This document shows positions 53,809 to 63,176 of a stretch of 64,000 nucleotides of DNA, piece by piece. Both the position numbers and the translations under genes were made by a program. Source of the DNA: CAVOXO01 sp963700425 (GTDB lineage Bacteria > Actinomycetota > Acidimicrobiia > Acidimicrobiales > Microtrichaceae); contig CAVOXO010000001.1 of assembly GCA_963700425.1 (NCBI GenBank), forward strand, positions 1,935,352 through 1,999,351. The letters are read 5' to 3'. The notes under the pieces were generated by a model, which was not told where the DNA came from, did no database searches, and worked only from the letters and a program-made list of their open reading frames with translations. How positions within the stretch are numbered: position 1 is the first letter of the stretch; the number at the start of each line of letters is the position of its first letter.

Positions 53809-55202
53809 CGACGCGCCCGGGCCATCGATGCGATGAGGCCCACGGAGCCGAGGGTCACCACCATCGACGATCCCCCGTAGCTCACGAAGGGGAGCGTGAA
53901 TCCCTTCGACGGAAGCGCACCGATGGTGACCCCGATGTTGATGAACGCCTGAAGGCCGATCTGGGTGGTGAGCCCGATGATCACGAGCATCGAGAACCTG
54001 TCCTTGGTGCGCCGGGCCAACGCCAGGCCCGCGCCCACGAGTACGGCGAACGCAGCGATCACCGCCACACACCCGATGATTCCGAGCTCTTCGCCGATGA
54101 CGGCGAAGATGGCGTCGGTGTGGGCTTCGGGAACCCATCCCCACTTGTTCTTCGACGCACCGGGGCCCACCCCGGTCCACCCGCCGCTGGCTATCGACGA
54201 CAGCGACCCGAACAGCTGGAAGTTCTTGCCGCTGATGTCGCCCGTCGGGTCCAGGAACCCCCACCTCTGGCGGTGGTAGCCGCTGCTCGCCAGGAAGGCG
54301 AAGACCACCGCTGCAGGCAGGGCGCACAGCGCCATGGCATCGAGCCGCGCCCCGGCGACGACCAGCATGAGACCCGTCACGACGACGATCAGCGCGGCCG
54401 ACCCGAGATCGGGTTGCCGATACAACAACACGGCGCACAGCCCCACGACGGCACCCACCGGAACGATCGTCGCCCTCCAGTCCGCCATCTCCTTGCGTCG
54501 AAGCGTCAGGAGGTGGGCGACCCACAGGACCACCGCGACCTTGGTGATCTCCGCCGGCTGGAAGCCGATGGCCTCGCGCCCGATCCATCGACTCGACCCG
54601 TTGGCCGAACGGGTCAGCGGTGTGGGCAGCAGCACCACGACGAGGGAGATCAGCGACACCAGACCGATCAACGGCAGCAGACGGCGGATCAGGGCCGGCG
54701 ATGTGCGCGACGCAACGAGTGCCACGACGACCCCCGCGGCAACCCACATGCTCTGTCGCTGGAAGAACGTCCACGGAGACATCTCGTTGTTGCGGGCGAA
54801 GACCGTCGACGCAGACAGCACCATCGCCAGCCCCAGCACGGTGAGCAGGGCGACCGACCCCACCATGACCACCAACGGGTCGGTGCCCCGGTCGGGACGG
54901 CGGCGAGCCTGTGATCGGCGGCGGGTGGACCCGGCAACGGATCGCCCCGGAAGGAACCGACCCGACGTCGTCCGGCCGACGGTGGACCGGCCCTGCCCCT
55001 GTCGCGATCGCGCTCCGGCCGATCGTGTGGCCCCGGCCGATCGTGTGGCCCCGGCCGATCGTGTGGCCCCGGCCGACCGCGTCGTTGCCGCCGACCGTGT
55101 CGTACCGGCCGATCCTGCGGTCCGCGCAGCAGTGCGCCGGGACTTCGGGCGGGGCCGCCCCTTCGCAGGAGCCCGGGTCGGAGACGACGAGGAACGGGTC
55201 AC
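53805..55202 (-). CDS. ftsW: Septal peptidoglycan polymerase FtsW
   Basis: FtsW is the SEDS glycosyltransferase partner of FtsI. The 465-aa protein has about ten hydrophobic helices with GSSRWIGREAIGFQPAEITK, YRQPDLGSAAL, the catalytic Asp region WGWVPEAHTDAIFAVIGEELG, and GFTLPFVSYGGSSM. The roughly 95-residue N-terminal cytoplasmic region is Arg/Ser/Thr-rich and contains six-residue GATRSA repeats. Start GTG 55202 overlaps murD (GTGA). Confidence 0.93.
   Translation of the reverse strand: MTRSSSSPTRAPAKGRPRPKSRRTAARTAGSAGTTRSAATTRSAGATRSAGATRSAGATRSAGARSRQGQGRSTVGRTTSGRFLPGRSVAGSTRRRSQARRRPDRGTDPLVVMVGSVALLTVLGLAMVLSASTVFARNNEMSPWTFFQRQSMWVAAGVVVALVASRTSPALIRRLLPLIGLVSLISLVVVLLPTPLTRSANGSSRWIGREAIGFQPAEITKVAVVLWVAHLLTLRRKEMADWRATIVPVGAVVGLCAVLLYRQPDLGSAALIVVVTGLMLVVAGARLDAMALCALPAAVVFAFLASSGYHRQRWGFLDPTGDISGKNFQLFGSLSSIASGGWTGVGPGASKNKWGWVPEAHTDAIFAVIGEELGIIGCVAVIAAFAVLVGAGLALARRTKDRFSMLVIIGLTTQIGLQAFINIGVTIGALPSKGFTLPFVSYGGSSMVVTLGSVGLIASMARARR
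55021..55074 (-). repeat. 18-bp tandem repeat in the 5' end of ftsW
   Basis: Three perfect copies of GATCGTGTGGCCCCGGCC, flanked on both sides by degenerate copies (about 55003-55020 and 55075-55110). In frame it encodes the hexapeptide GATRSA in the FtsW N-terminal tail. Confidence 0.85.
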
Positions 55203-56537
55203 CCGACGACCTCCTCGAGGCGACGAACCCGAGCGGCGAAGTCGTCTCCACGCTCCGAATAGCTGTCGTACCAGTCGAACGAGGCGCAGGCGGGGGACAA
55301 CATCACCACGTCCCCAACGGCCGCCATGGCCCGCGCCGCTGTCGATCGCGCCCGACATCGACGTCGCCGTCGCCGTGGGAACATCGGGAAAGGCGGCCAC
55401 GACGTCGGAGGCCGCCTCACCGATGCCCACAACGGCCTTCACCGGTGGCGACCCGCTGCCGAGAATCGAGAGATCGAGGCCCTTGTTGCGGCCGCCGGCG
55501 ACGAGGACCACGGACTCGAAGCCGGCAAGAGCGGCCAGGGTGGCGTGCGGGGCGGTCGACTTCGAGTCGTCCACGAACGTCACGCCGTCGACGGTGGCGA
55601 CCGTCTCCACCCGGTGGGCCAACCCCTGGAACGTCGCCAGAACCTCGACGATGGCCGATCTGGTGACACCCGCCGCCTCCGCCACCGCTGCGGCCGCCAG
55701 GGCGTTGGACCGGTCGTGGGGAAGCGAACGCCACAGCTCGCTCGAGGCGATCATCGTCGACCCGTCCGGCCAGGTGAGCTCGTGGCCGGCGTCGCGGTAA
55801 TGCTCGATTCCCGGCCGGGGATCGGACTCTCCGAAGGTCACGAAACGGCCATGGCCGTCGCCGACGTGGCGCGCCACCACCGGGTCGTCGAGATTCGCCA
55901 CCGCGACGCCGTCAGAGGTGAGGTCGGCCCAGGATCGAGCCTTGGCTGCTTCGTAGGAGGCCAGGTCGGCATGGACGTCGAGATGGTCCGGCGCGAAGTT
56001 CAGCCAGGCCGAGGCGATCGGGGCGAAGTGGTGGCAGTAGGCGAGACGGAACGAGGACGCCTCGACCACGAACCACTGGGTTCTCGGATCGTCGATGGCA
56101 CTCACCAACGGCACGGCCGTGTTGCCGACGTCGGCGACGGTCCGCCCGTCGCTCCGCATCATCTCCGTGACGAGAGTGGTCACGGTGGTCTTGCCGTTGG
56201 TCCCGGTGACCGACACGAACGGCCGGTCGTCCCACGTCGCGGCGAGATCGAACTCACTGAGGATCTCGATTCCCTGGCGCTGAGCCCCGATCACGACCGC
56301 ATGGGTCTCGGGTAGCCCGGGCGTGGGTACCAGTGCTCCCACCGAGCCGAGCTTCGCGAGGGCTCCCGCCGAGTCGACGATCTCGTCCGCGCCGAGCAGC
56401 GACCACACCGGGTCGCGGTCGCCGTCGTCGCCGGCGATGACTCGATGGCCGTGGGCCACCAGGGCGCGGACGACCGCACGACCGGTGACGCCGAGCCCGA
56501 AGACCAGGACGGTCGGGGGGACGATCACCGGCGTCAC
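55199..56537 (-). CDS. murD: UDP-MurNAc-L-Ala-D-Glu ligase, frame broken near 55333
   Basis: MurD adds D-glutamate. The 445-aa product has VFGLGVTGRAVVRAL, VTGTNGKTTVTTLV, NFAPDHLDVHADLASYEAAK, VDDSKSTAPHATLAAL and VAGGRNKGLDLS. One extra base near 55333 shifts the frame, after which AMAAVGDVVMLSPACASFDWY continues to the stop, the normal MurD end. GTG 56537 overlaps the mraY stop. Confidence 0.93.
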
Positions 56538-57580
56538 ATCGTTCCCGTGACGACCAGATAGTCGCGGTAGAAGAGCCCGATGCCGATCGCGGTGCAGGCC
56601 GCGCTCGATCATCCAGAATCGGATGATGACGGTCGTTTCCGGCCACCCGGCCAGTTCGAAGTGGTGATGGATGGGCGCCATGCGGAAGATCCGTCGTCCG
56701 AACATCCTGAAACTCCCCACCTGAAGGATGACCGACACGGTCTCGGCGACGAAGAGAGCGCCGATGACGGGCAGGAGAAGGGACGTGTTCGTGGTCAGCG
56801 CGAGCGCTCCGAGACCCGTTCCTATCGCGAGCGATCCGGTGTCGCCCATGAAGATCTGAGCGGGCGGCAGTTCCACCACAGAAACCCGGCCAGGGCCCCG
56901 ACCATCGCCGCGGCGATGACCGCCAGATCGATGCCGAATCCCTGTTCGCCGAACCTGATGTCGTACACATCGGGATTGCGAAACGTCCAGAAGCCGATCA
57001 CCACGAACGCGCTGAAGGCGAAGACCCCCGCTCCGGCCGCCAGACCGTCGAGGCCGTCGGTCAGGTTGACCCCGTTCGAGGAGCCCGGCGATCAGCAGGA
57101 CCGCCCAGACGACCCATCCGGCTTTGCCGAGATCCCAGCCGAGCGAGTCGTACCGGGTGACGCTCAACTCGGTGTGCTGTTGGGTCGTGGTGACGATAGT
57201 GTCGCGAACACGACGGCGACGGCGAGCAGCCCGACCATCTTGGCGCTCTTGTTCAGCCCGATGTTCCGCTCGTCACGGATCTTGATCCAGTCATCGAGGA
57301 ACCCCACGAAGCCGGCCCCGGCGATCGCACCCAGCACGAGGATCCCCCGTTGCGTATAGACGCCCCGGTACAGCCCCGACAATCCGTAGCTCAGGATCGT
57401 CGCGAAGACGACGGCGAGTCCGCCCATCGTCGGGGTGCCCGCCTTGGTGAAGTGTCCCTCGGGGACATCTTCGTGGATCGGCTGACCGACCCGGTGGTCG
57501 CGAAGCCAGTTGATCAGCAGCTTGGTGGCCGTCCACGAGATGACGACGGCGATGACGGCGGCGACGAAGATCCGAATCAC
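56534..57580 (-). CDS. mraY: Phospho-MurNAc-pentapeptide transferase, four inferred indels
   Basis: MraY makes lipid I on undecaprenyl phosphate. Pieces in order: IRIFVAAVIAVVISWTATK, HFTKAGTPTMGGL, GFLDDWIKIRDERNIGLN (catalytic DD), then breaks at about 57200, 57083, 56874 and 56602 leading through NLTDGLDGLAAG, FMGDTGSLAIG, PIHHHFELAGWPE to FYRDYLVVTGTM. Two inferred insertions balance two deletions, giving 348 aa. The 56602 insertion lies in GAGCGCGG. GTG 57580 probably overlaps the murE stop. Confidence 0.9.
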
Positions 57581-58994
57581 GTCGGGGGCTCCGGACCGGA
57601 GGCGAGATGCCCAACAGCTCGCGGGCAACGGCGCGGTCGTCGAACGGCTCCTGGCGGTCTGCCGATCTCCTGGGTCGTTTCGTGGCCCTTGCCGGCGATC
57701 ACGACCACGTCGCCCGTCGGCGGTCACTCCGCAGGGCGGTCGCGATCGCCTCACGGCGATCGGCCACGACGGTGGGCGGGGAAGAGCAACCGGCGATCAC
57801 GGCGTCAATGATGGTCGCTGGGTCCTCCGAACGGGGGTTATCCGATGTCACGACGACCTCGTCGGCTCGCTCGGTGTGCGACCGCTCCCATCCGAGGTCG
57901 CTTGTAGGCAGTCCCGATCGCCTCCGGCACCGAAGACCACCCAGAGCCGCCCTGGGCCCAGTTCCCGAGCCGCCTCGAGGACGTTGTGGAGAGCATCGGG
58001 GGTGTGTGCGTAGTCGACGATGACGACGAACGGCTGGCCCTCGTCGATCGATTCGAATCGACCCGGAGGAGCATCCACCGTGCCCAGGGCGGCGGCGATC
58101 ACGTCGTCGTCGATGCCGATCAGCCGCGCCGCCTCGGCGGCACCAACGCGTTCGACAGGTTGAATCGTCCCGGGACGGCAGCCAGACCCGTCGTCCCCGC
58201 CAGGTGAACGTCGAGCCCGCCGAGCCGACCTCCACGTCGTCGAGTTGTCGGAGGGAATATCGCCACGATGTCGATCGATGCGGAGTCGGAGAGCAAGCGG
58301 CCGTGCACGTCGTCGAGGTTGACAACCGCCCGCTCGGACGATCGATGGGTCGAACAGTGCGGCCTTGGCGGCGAAGTAGCGCTCACGATTCAGGTGGAAG
58401 TCGAGGTGATCGTCACCCAGATTCGTGAAGATCGCCACATCGACGTGGGTTCCGTCGATGCGGTGGAGCTCGAGGGCGTGCGACGACACCTCCATCGCGA
58501 CGGAGTCGACGCCGCCATCGACCCACGACCGGAACTGACGCTGCAGGTCGGGAGCCTCGGGAGTCGTTCGGGCGCCCGTGAGCGTCCCCATCGTGCGCGC
58601 CTCGCGGCCTGCGGACGACAAGATGTGGCCGAGGAGCGAGACGGTCGTCGTCTTTCCGTTGGTCCCGGTGACTCCGATGACCTCGAGGGACCCACTGGGG
58701 TCGTGGTGGACCAGCGGCCGCTGCGGGCCCGAGGAGACGGCGGACGTCCTCGACGATGATCTGGTTGGCGGCGTCGGGGTGGGGGGACTCGACGATCACG
58801 ACCGGGGCGCCGCGGTCGAGCGCATCGGGAACGAACACCCGGCCGTCGTCGCGCAGGCCCCGGACCGCGCCGAACGCCCACCCGGCACGAACCTGGCGCG
58901 AATCGTGCGTGAGGTCCTTGACCGCGACGTCGTCTGCCCCCCGGAGCCGGCCGCCGACGGCGCGGGCCAGTTCCCCGGTGGTGATGTCAGTCAT
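57577..58994 (-). CDS. murE: UDP-MurNAc-tripeptide synthetase, multiple inferred indels
   Basis: MurE adds the third peptide residue. Collinear fragments are TTGELARAVGGRLRG, VTGTNGKTTTVSLLG, EVSSHALELHRIDGTHVDVA, AVVNLDDVHGRLL, PGRFNLSNAL, VDYAHTPDALHNVLEA, TSDNPRSEDPATIIDAV and VVVIAGKGHETTQEIG. The DNPRSEDP motif marks specificity for meso-diaminopimelate. Breaks at about 58728, 58345, 58250-58140, 57912, 57890, 57720 and 57600 make exact length unsure (about 470 aa). Stop placed at 57577 from the expected GTGA overlap with mraY. No murF follows. Confidence 0.88.
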
Positions 58995-61140
58995 TCTCCG
59001 TACCCCGCGCCGTGACCTGTCGCGGGGCGGCCGCGGATTCGTCGTCGGGCGGGGACGTGGGGACCGGCCCGGGCGGGAGGGATGTGGAGGAGCCGTCGGG
59101 GTCTCCGTCGATCTCGGTCGCCGCCTCGGTGGTCGACACTCCGTCGTCGGTCGCGTCGACCTCGGGGGCTGCGGGTACGACCCGCCTGGCGGGCTCGGCG
59201 CGCACCATACCGTCGCGACCGGCGAGGGAATCTCCTCGGCGATGGCGTACCGGCGCATGGCCTCCTTGGCCAGATGGTCGAAGACCGGGCCGGCGGCGAC
59301 CGTACCGAGGTGGTGCGGTGGCTGGGGCTCGTCGACCATGACCATGATCGAGATCTCGGGGTCGCTCGCCGGGAAGTAGCCCACGAAACTCGACCGGTAC
59401 CGGCGGGTCTCGGGGGTTCCGTAGCCACGGCCTTCACCGAGCGGCTTGTAGGCCGTTCCCGTCTTCGCCGCGATCGTGAACCCGTCGATCTGCCACTGCT
59501 TGCCGGTGCCCTCCTCGATCACCCGCTGGAGCGACTGGTTGACCTTCGCCGCGGCTGCCTTCGAGATCACCCGACGGGACTCGCCGACGTCGGGCATCGA
59601 GTGGCGGCCCTCGGCGTCGACGATGTCGGAGACCAGACGAGGGGGTACGTACATGCCGCCGTTGGCAATCACGTTGTAGGCCGCCCACATCTGCACGGGG
59701 GTGACGGTCACGGACTGGCCGATCGGGATCGAGCCGATGTCCGAGGCGTTCCAGTCCGTCTTGACCACGCCTTCCTGCTCCTTGGGAAGACCCAGGGGGG
59801 ACAGTCGTCCGAAACCGAAACGGTCCAGATAGTCGACGAGGGCGTCCTTGCCCACCATCTGGGCGACCTTGATGGTCCCGACATTCGAGGACTGGGCGAG
59901 GATGTCACTCGACCGACATCGGGACGGTGCCGTGAGGATCGTGGTCGGAGATGGTGTAGTCGCCGAGGGTGATCGACCCCGGAACGTCCACTACGGTCGA
60001 CGGCTCGACCAGTCCCATGTCGAACGCCGCCGACACGGTCGCCATCTTCATCACCGAGCCGGGTTCGTACTCCCGGAGAGCCTGGTTGAGTGAATCGGCG
60101 ACGACCGCGCCATCGTCGGTGCGCGTGGCCGACGCCATGGCGAGGATCTCGCTCGTCTTCGTTCGACCCACGACCACGGTCGCGTTCCGGGCGCCCACCT
60201 GCCGAACCTGGTCCATCAGCACCTGCTCGGCGACGTACTGCAGCGGCCGATCGATGGTGAGCCAGATGTCGGACCCGGCCCTCGCCGATCGCGTCACCCG
60301 CTCGGTGCCGGGAATCACCTCGTTGTCGGCGTCGCGTTCCGCCTGTACCTCGCCGGCCGAAGGCGTGAGTTCCTCGTCGTAGAGCTTCTCGAGCCCCGAG
60401 AGGGCGTCGGTGCCGTAGGAGTCCATTCTCCCGACGATCGACGTGGCGAGATCCCCGCCGATCCGTTCTCGCTTCGGGCGACGGTCGACCATCACGCCCG
60501 CCAGTCCGAGGTCACGGATGCGGTCACCGGCGTCGGGGGTCAGGTCCCGGGCGATCTCGACGTAGTTGCGACCTCTGGTCGTCATGGCCTCGCGGATGGT
60601 CCGGCGATCGAGGTCCAGTTCTGCCGCGAGCGTCGTCGCCGCGGTGTCGGCATCCTCGATCTGGGCCGGATCGACCGCGACGAGGTCGGAGGGGACGCTC
60701 ATCACCAGGGTCTCCCCGTCCCGGTCGATGATCGAGCCACGGGGAGCGGAGAGCTCTCGGGTGAACGAGCGGCGTTCCGCCCCCCGTGCCCCGTAGTCGG
60801 CCGCGTCGACGGTGGCGACCCAGGCGACGCGGACGGCCAGCGAACACGCAACGATTCCGATGCCGATGCTCACCACCAGCAGCCGCCGGCTGGTGTCGAC
60901 GGTCCGCCGACGGCCACCGGACCGGTTGCGCTTCAGCGGCTTGCGACGAGCCGTGTCGGCACTCCCGCCGCTTCGGCCGCGGGCCGGCTGCGCCCGCCGT
61001 CGCGCCTCGGCAGAGGCTCGGCTCTTGGGACCCGATGTCGCTCGCGCTCTCGCCGCGACGGTTCGGGCCCTGCGTGCCGAACGGGCCGGATCACCGGAGG
61101 CCGGGCGGCTCCGTCCCAGGAGTGCTGTGGTGGTGCTCAC
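58987..61140 (-). CDS. ftsI: Septal transpeptidase FtsI (PBP3), frame broken near 59912 and 59215
   Basis: FtsI is the class B PBP that cross-links septal peptidoglycan. The 717-aa protein has a long basic N-terminus, one membrane helix (RLLVVSIGIGIVACSLAVRVA), dimerisation region APRGSIIDRDGETLV, SxxK in PGSVMKMA, SxN in SSNVGT and KTG in AAKTGTAYKP, and an acidic Pro/Ser C-tail. One extra G near 59912 and one missing base near 59215 explain the frame changes. It overlaps murE by 8 bp and follows the FtsL-like gene. Confidence 0.92.
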
Positions 61141-61144
61141 GGGC

Positions 61145-61555
61145 TCAGCCGCCGCCGGGGTCGGTCGAATGGGGGGCGATGACACCGGGCATCGGCGTCA
61201 CGAGTTCGGATCTCGCCGGTTCGGTCATGTGGAGCTCTTCCTCTGCGATTCGGAGGATCTCGTCGGGTGACTTCATCTCGGTCTCGGCGGTGACGAGCTC
61301 AGCGTGCCGTTCCTGTTCCGATGCGATGGACGACCGGAGATCGTCGAGTCGTCCCTGACCCGTGATGACCGAGACCCACATCACCAGGGCACCGAAGAGG
61401 AGGGCCACCAGAACCACCGACGCGGCGGCAGCGCTGCGACGAACCGACCTCCGGCGTTCGGCGACGAGGCTGAGCGGGCGCGCCGCGCGCGCCCGGCGGG
61501 GAGCCTGGTCGCGAGATGTGGACACCGCCGGTCGCCGTTGCGTCGCCGCGCTCAT
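61145..61555 (-). CDS. FtsL/FtsB-like septum protein
   Basis: A 136-aa bitopic protein between rsmH and ftsI, the position of ftsL. It has a basic cytoplasmic part, one membrane helix SVVLVALLFGALVMWVSVI, then a coiled coil (RLDDLRSSIASEQERHAELVTAE) and IAEEELHMTEPARSEL, matching the FtsL end that reads ...AeelGMv.P. ATG 61555 overlaps rsmH (ATGA). FtsL proteins are poorly conserved, so the call leans on position and topology. Confidence 0.8.
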   Translation of the reverse strand: MSAATQRRPAVSTSRDQAPRRARAARPLSLVAERRRSVRRSAAAASVVLVALLFGALVMWVSVITGQGRLDDLRSSIASEQERHAELVTAETEMKSPDEILRIAEEELHMTEPARSELVTPMPGVIAPHSTDPGGG

Positions 61556-62545
61556 GACGCGACCCCCGGGGCCGAAGCGGGCAGCGGGCGGATGCCCTCG
61601 ACGGCGCGGAGCCGCACCGACTCCGAACGGGGGTTCGCCTCGATCTCGGCCGCGTCGGCCTTTTCGGCGCCGCGCCTGACGAGGGTGACACTCGGAGTTG
61701 CTCCACAACCGCAGTCGAGACCGACCGGACACGTACATCCGCCGGTCGCCGCGTGGCGGAAGCGGTCCTTGACGATGCGGTCCTCACCGGAGTGGTAGCT
61801 GAGCGCCACCAGCCGGCCGCCCGGAAGGAGAAGGTCGATCGCCTCGTCGAGCGCGTCGGCCAGGATCTCCAACTCCTCGTTCACCGAGATCCTCAGCGCC
61901 TGGAACGTCCGCTTGGCCGGGTGGCCACCGCGCCGTCGGGTTGCAGCCGGAATGGCATCGCGCACGATCCCGGCGAGTTCGACCGTTGTGCCGATCGGGC
62001 GATTCGCCGACGATGGCGCGGGCCACCCGACCGGCGTGGCGCTCCTCGCCGTAGTGCGAGAGGATCGACATGAGCTCCTCGACCGGGCTCTCGTTGACGA
62101 GAGTGTCGGCCCGACGGGTCTGACGGTCGTCCATCCTCATGTCGAGCGGACCCTCTCTGCGGTAGGAGAACCCCCGCTGCGGCGTGTCCAACTGGGGCGA
62201 ACTGACACCGAGATCGAAGAGGGCGCCCACTATGCCGTCCGCCCCAACGTCGGAGACGGCGCGCCGGAGCTCGTCGAATCGGCCGTGATGGAGGTGGACC
62301 CGGTCGCCGAAGCGAGCGAGCCGACGTCGTGCGGCGTCGATCGCAGCGCGGTCACGGTCGAGTCCGAGGAGCCGGAGGTCGTCTCGGGCGTCGAGGAGCG
62401 CCTCTGCGTGACCGCCTCCACCGAGCGTGGCGTCGACCACGAGCCCCGGCGGGACGCTCCGGAGAAGTTCGACCACCCGGCCCAACATGACGGGGACGTG
62501 GACAAAGGTTGCATCGATCTCATCGGCTGGACCGTCCTCTCTCAT
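61552..62545 (-). CDS. rsmH: 16S rRNA m4C1402 methyltransferase, frame broken near 62006
   Basis: RsmH (MraW) methylates N4 of C1402 in 16S rRNA. Motifs: FVHVPVMLGRVVELL, SAM site VDATLGGGGHAEALL, DLGVSSPQLDTPQRGFSYR, GPLDMRMD, EERHAGRVARAIV, then (next frame) HPAKRTFQALRISVNEEL and LVALSYHSGEDRIVK. One extra G near 62006 joins the frames; corrected length 330 aa. ATG 62545 overlaps mraZ (ATGA). Confidence 0.94.
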
Positions 62546-63009
62546 TTCGCTCGGGTTCTTCCGACACCCGCCATGAACGACTGGATGTCGTCGAAGGTGT
62601 CGGGGGCGTCGGGGTAGATGCCGACGTGGTCGTAGCAACCCACGACCCTGACGTTGCCGTCGATCTCGAAGTGGGCCCGGAAGGCCGAGGGGATCACCAC
62701 GCGTCCCTGGGAGTCGATGGCCACGTTCTGCGCGACCTGCGTGAGTCGCTCGCGCATGGCGACCGTGCCGAAGCTCCCGTCACCGAGATCCCCGATGTTG
62801 TCGATGAAGTCCTTGAAGACCGGAACGGGGTAGACGGCGATGTGGTCGGCGCCGGGCAGGACCATGGCGTGCGCACCGAAACCGCTGCGGAACGGAGCGG
62901 GAAGGACGACCCGTCCCTTGGGATCCAGACCGTGGGTGAACGTACCGGCGAACAGGTCGAGTTCGTCGACGACGGCGGTGCCACCCACGTCGCCGCCGTC
63001 GTTCACCAC
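62542..63009 (-). CDS. mraZ: Transcriptional regulator MraZ
   Basis: MraZ is an AbrB-like ring-forming DNA-binding protein that represses its own dcw promoter. Both tandem half-domains are seen: FAGTFTHGLDPKGRVVLPAPFR and VAIDSQGRVVIPSAFRAHF, each carrying the DxKGR/DxQGR DNA-contact motif. An upstream frame start (GTG 63039) is open, but it lies inside the operator array, so GTG 63009 is chosen (about 155 aa); 63006 is also possible. Confidence 0.92.
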   Translation of the reverse strand: MVNDGGDVGGTAVVDELDLFAGTFTHGLDPKGRVVLPAPFRSGFGAHAMVLPGADHIAVYPVPVFKDFIDNIGDLGDGSFGTVAMRERLTQVAQNVAIDSQGRVVIPSAFRAHFEIDGNVRVVGCYDHVGIYPDAPDTFDDIQSFMAGVGRTRAK

Positions 63010-63058
63010 TGTGCCCCACTTGATCCCACGAGGTGACACGTTAACCCACTCACCACCA
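63005..63058 (-). promoter_or_regulatory. MraZ-box array
   Basis: On the minus strand TGGG-type boxes recur every 10 bp: TGGT 63058, TGGG 63048, TGTC 63038 (degenerate), TGGG 63028, TGGG 63018, TGGT 63008. MraZ is known to bind repeated TGGGN boxes spaced 5 nt apart, that is period 10. The array immediately precedes the mraZ start. Confidence 0.75.
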
Positions 63059-63160
63059 CTTCGGGGGTGGCAATCGGCCTGATTTCCGGGAAACTTTCTC
63101 GTTCGTCAGTCGCCGAAATGCAACGACAGGGTCAGAGACTCCACTGTCACGCTTGTAGTT

Positions 63161-63176
63161 TCGAACGAATGTTCGC
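63161..63176. promoter_or_regulatory. LexA (SOS) box upstream of mraZ
   Basis: TCGAAC-GAAT-GTTCGC matches the actinobacterial LexA consensus TCGAAC-N4-GTTCGA at 11 of 12 fixed positions, including the inner CGAAC/GTTCG arms. It lies about 150 bp upstream of the mraZ start and touches the stop of the upstream lipoate-ligase-like gene; only the minus-strand dcw cluster lies downstream of it. Confidence 0.6.

Noticed and set aside
53805..57167. One 1120-aa open frame spanning mraY, murD and ftsW
   Set aside because: It is an accident of indels: the mraY, murD and ftsW parts are separate genes joined by a shared frame, with proper starts and GTGA overlaps inside.
57577..58994. murE as a decayed pseudogene
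   Set aside because: All catalytic motifs remain in order across frames and the enzyme is essential; dense consensus errors explain the breaks better.
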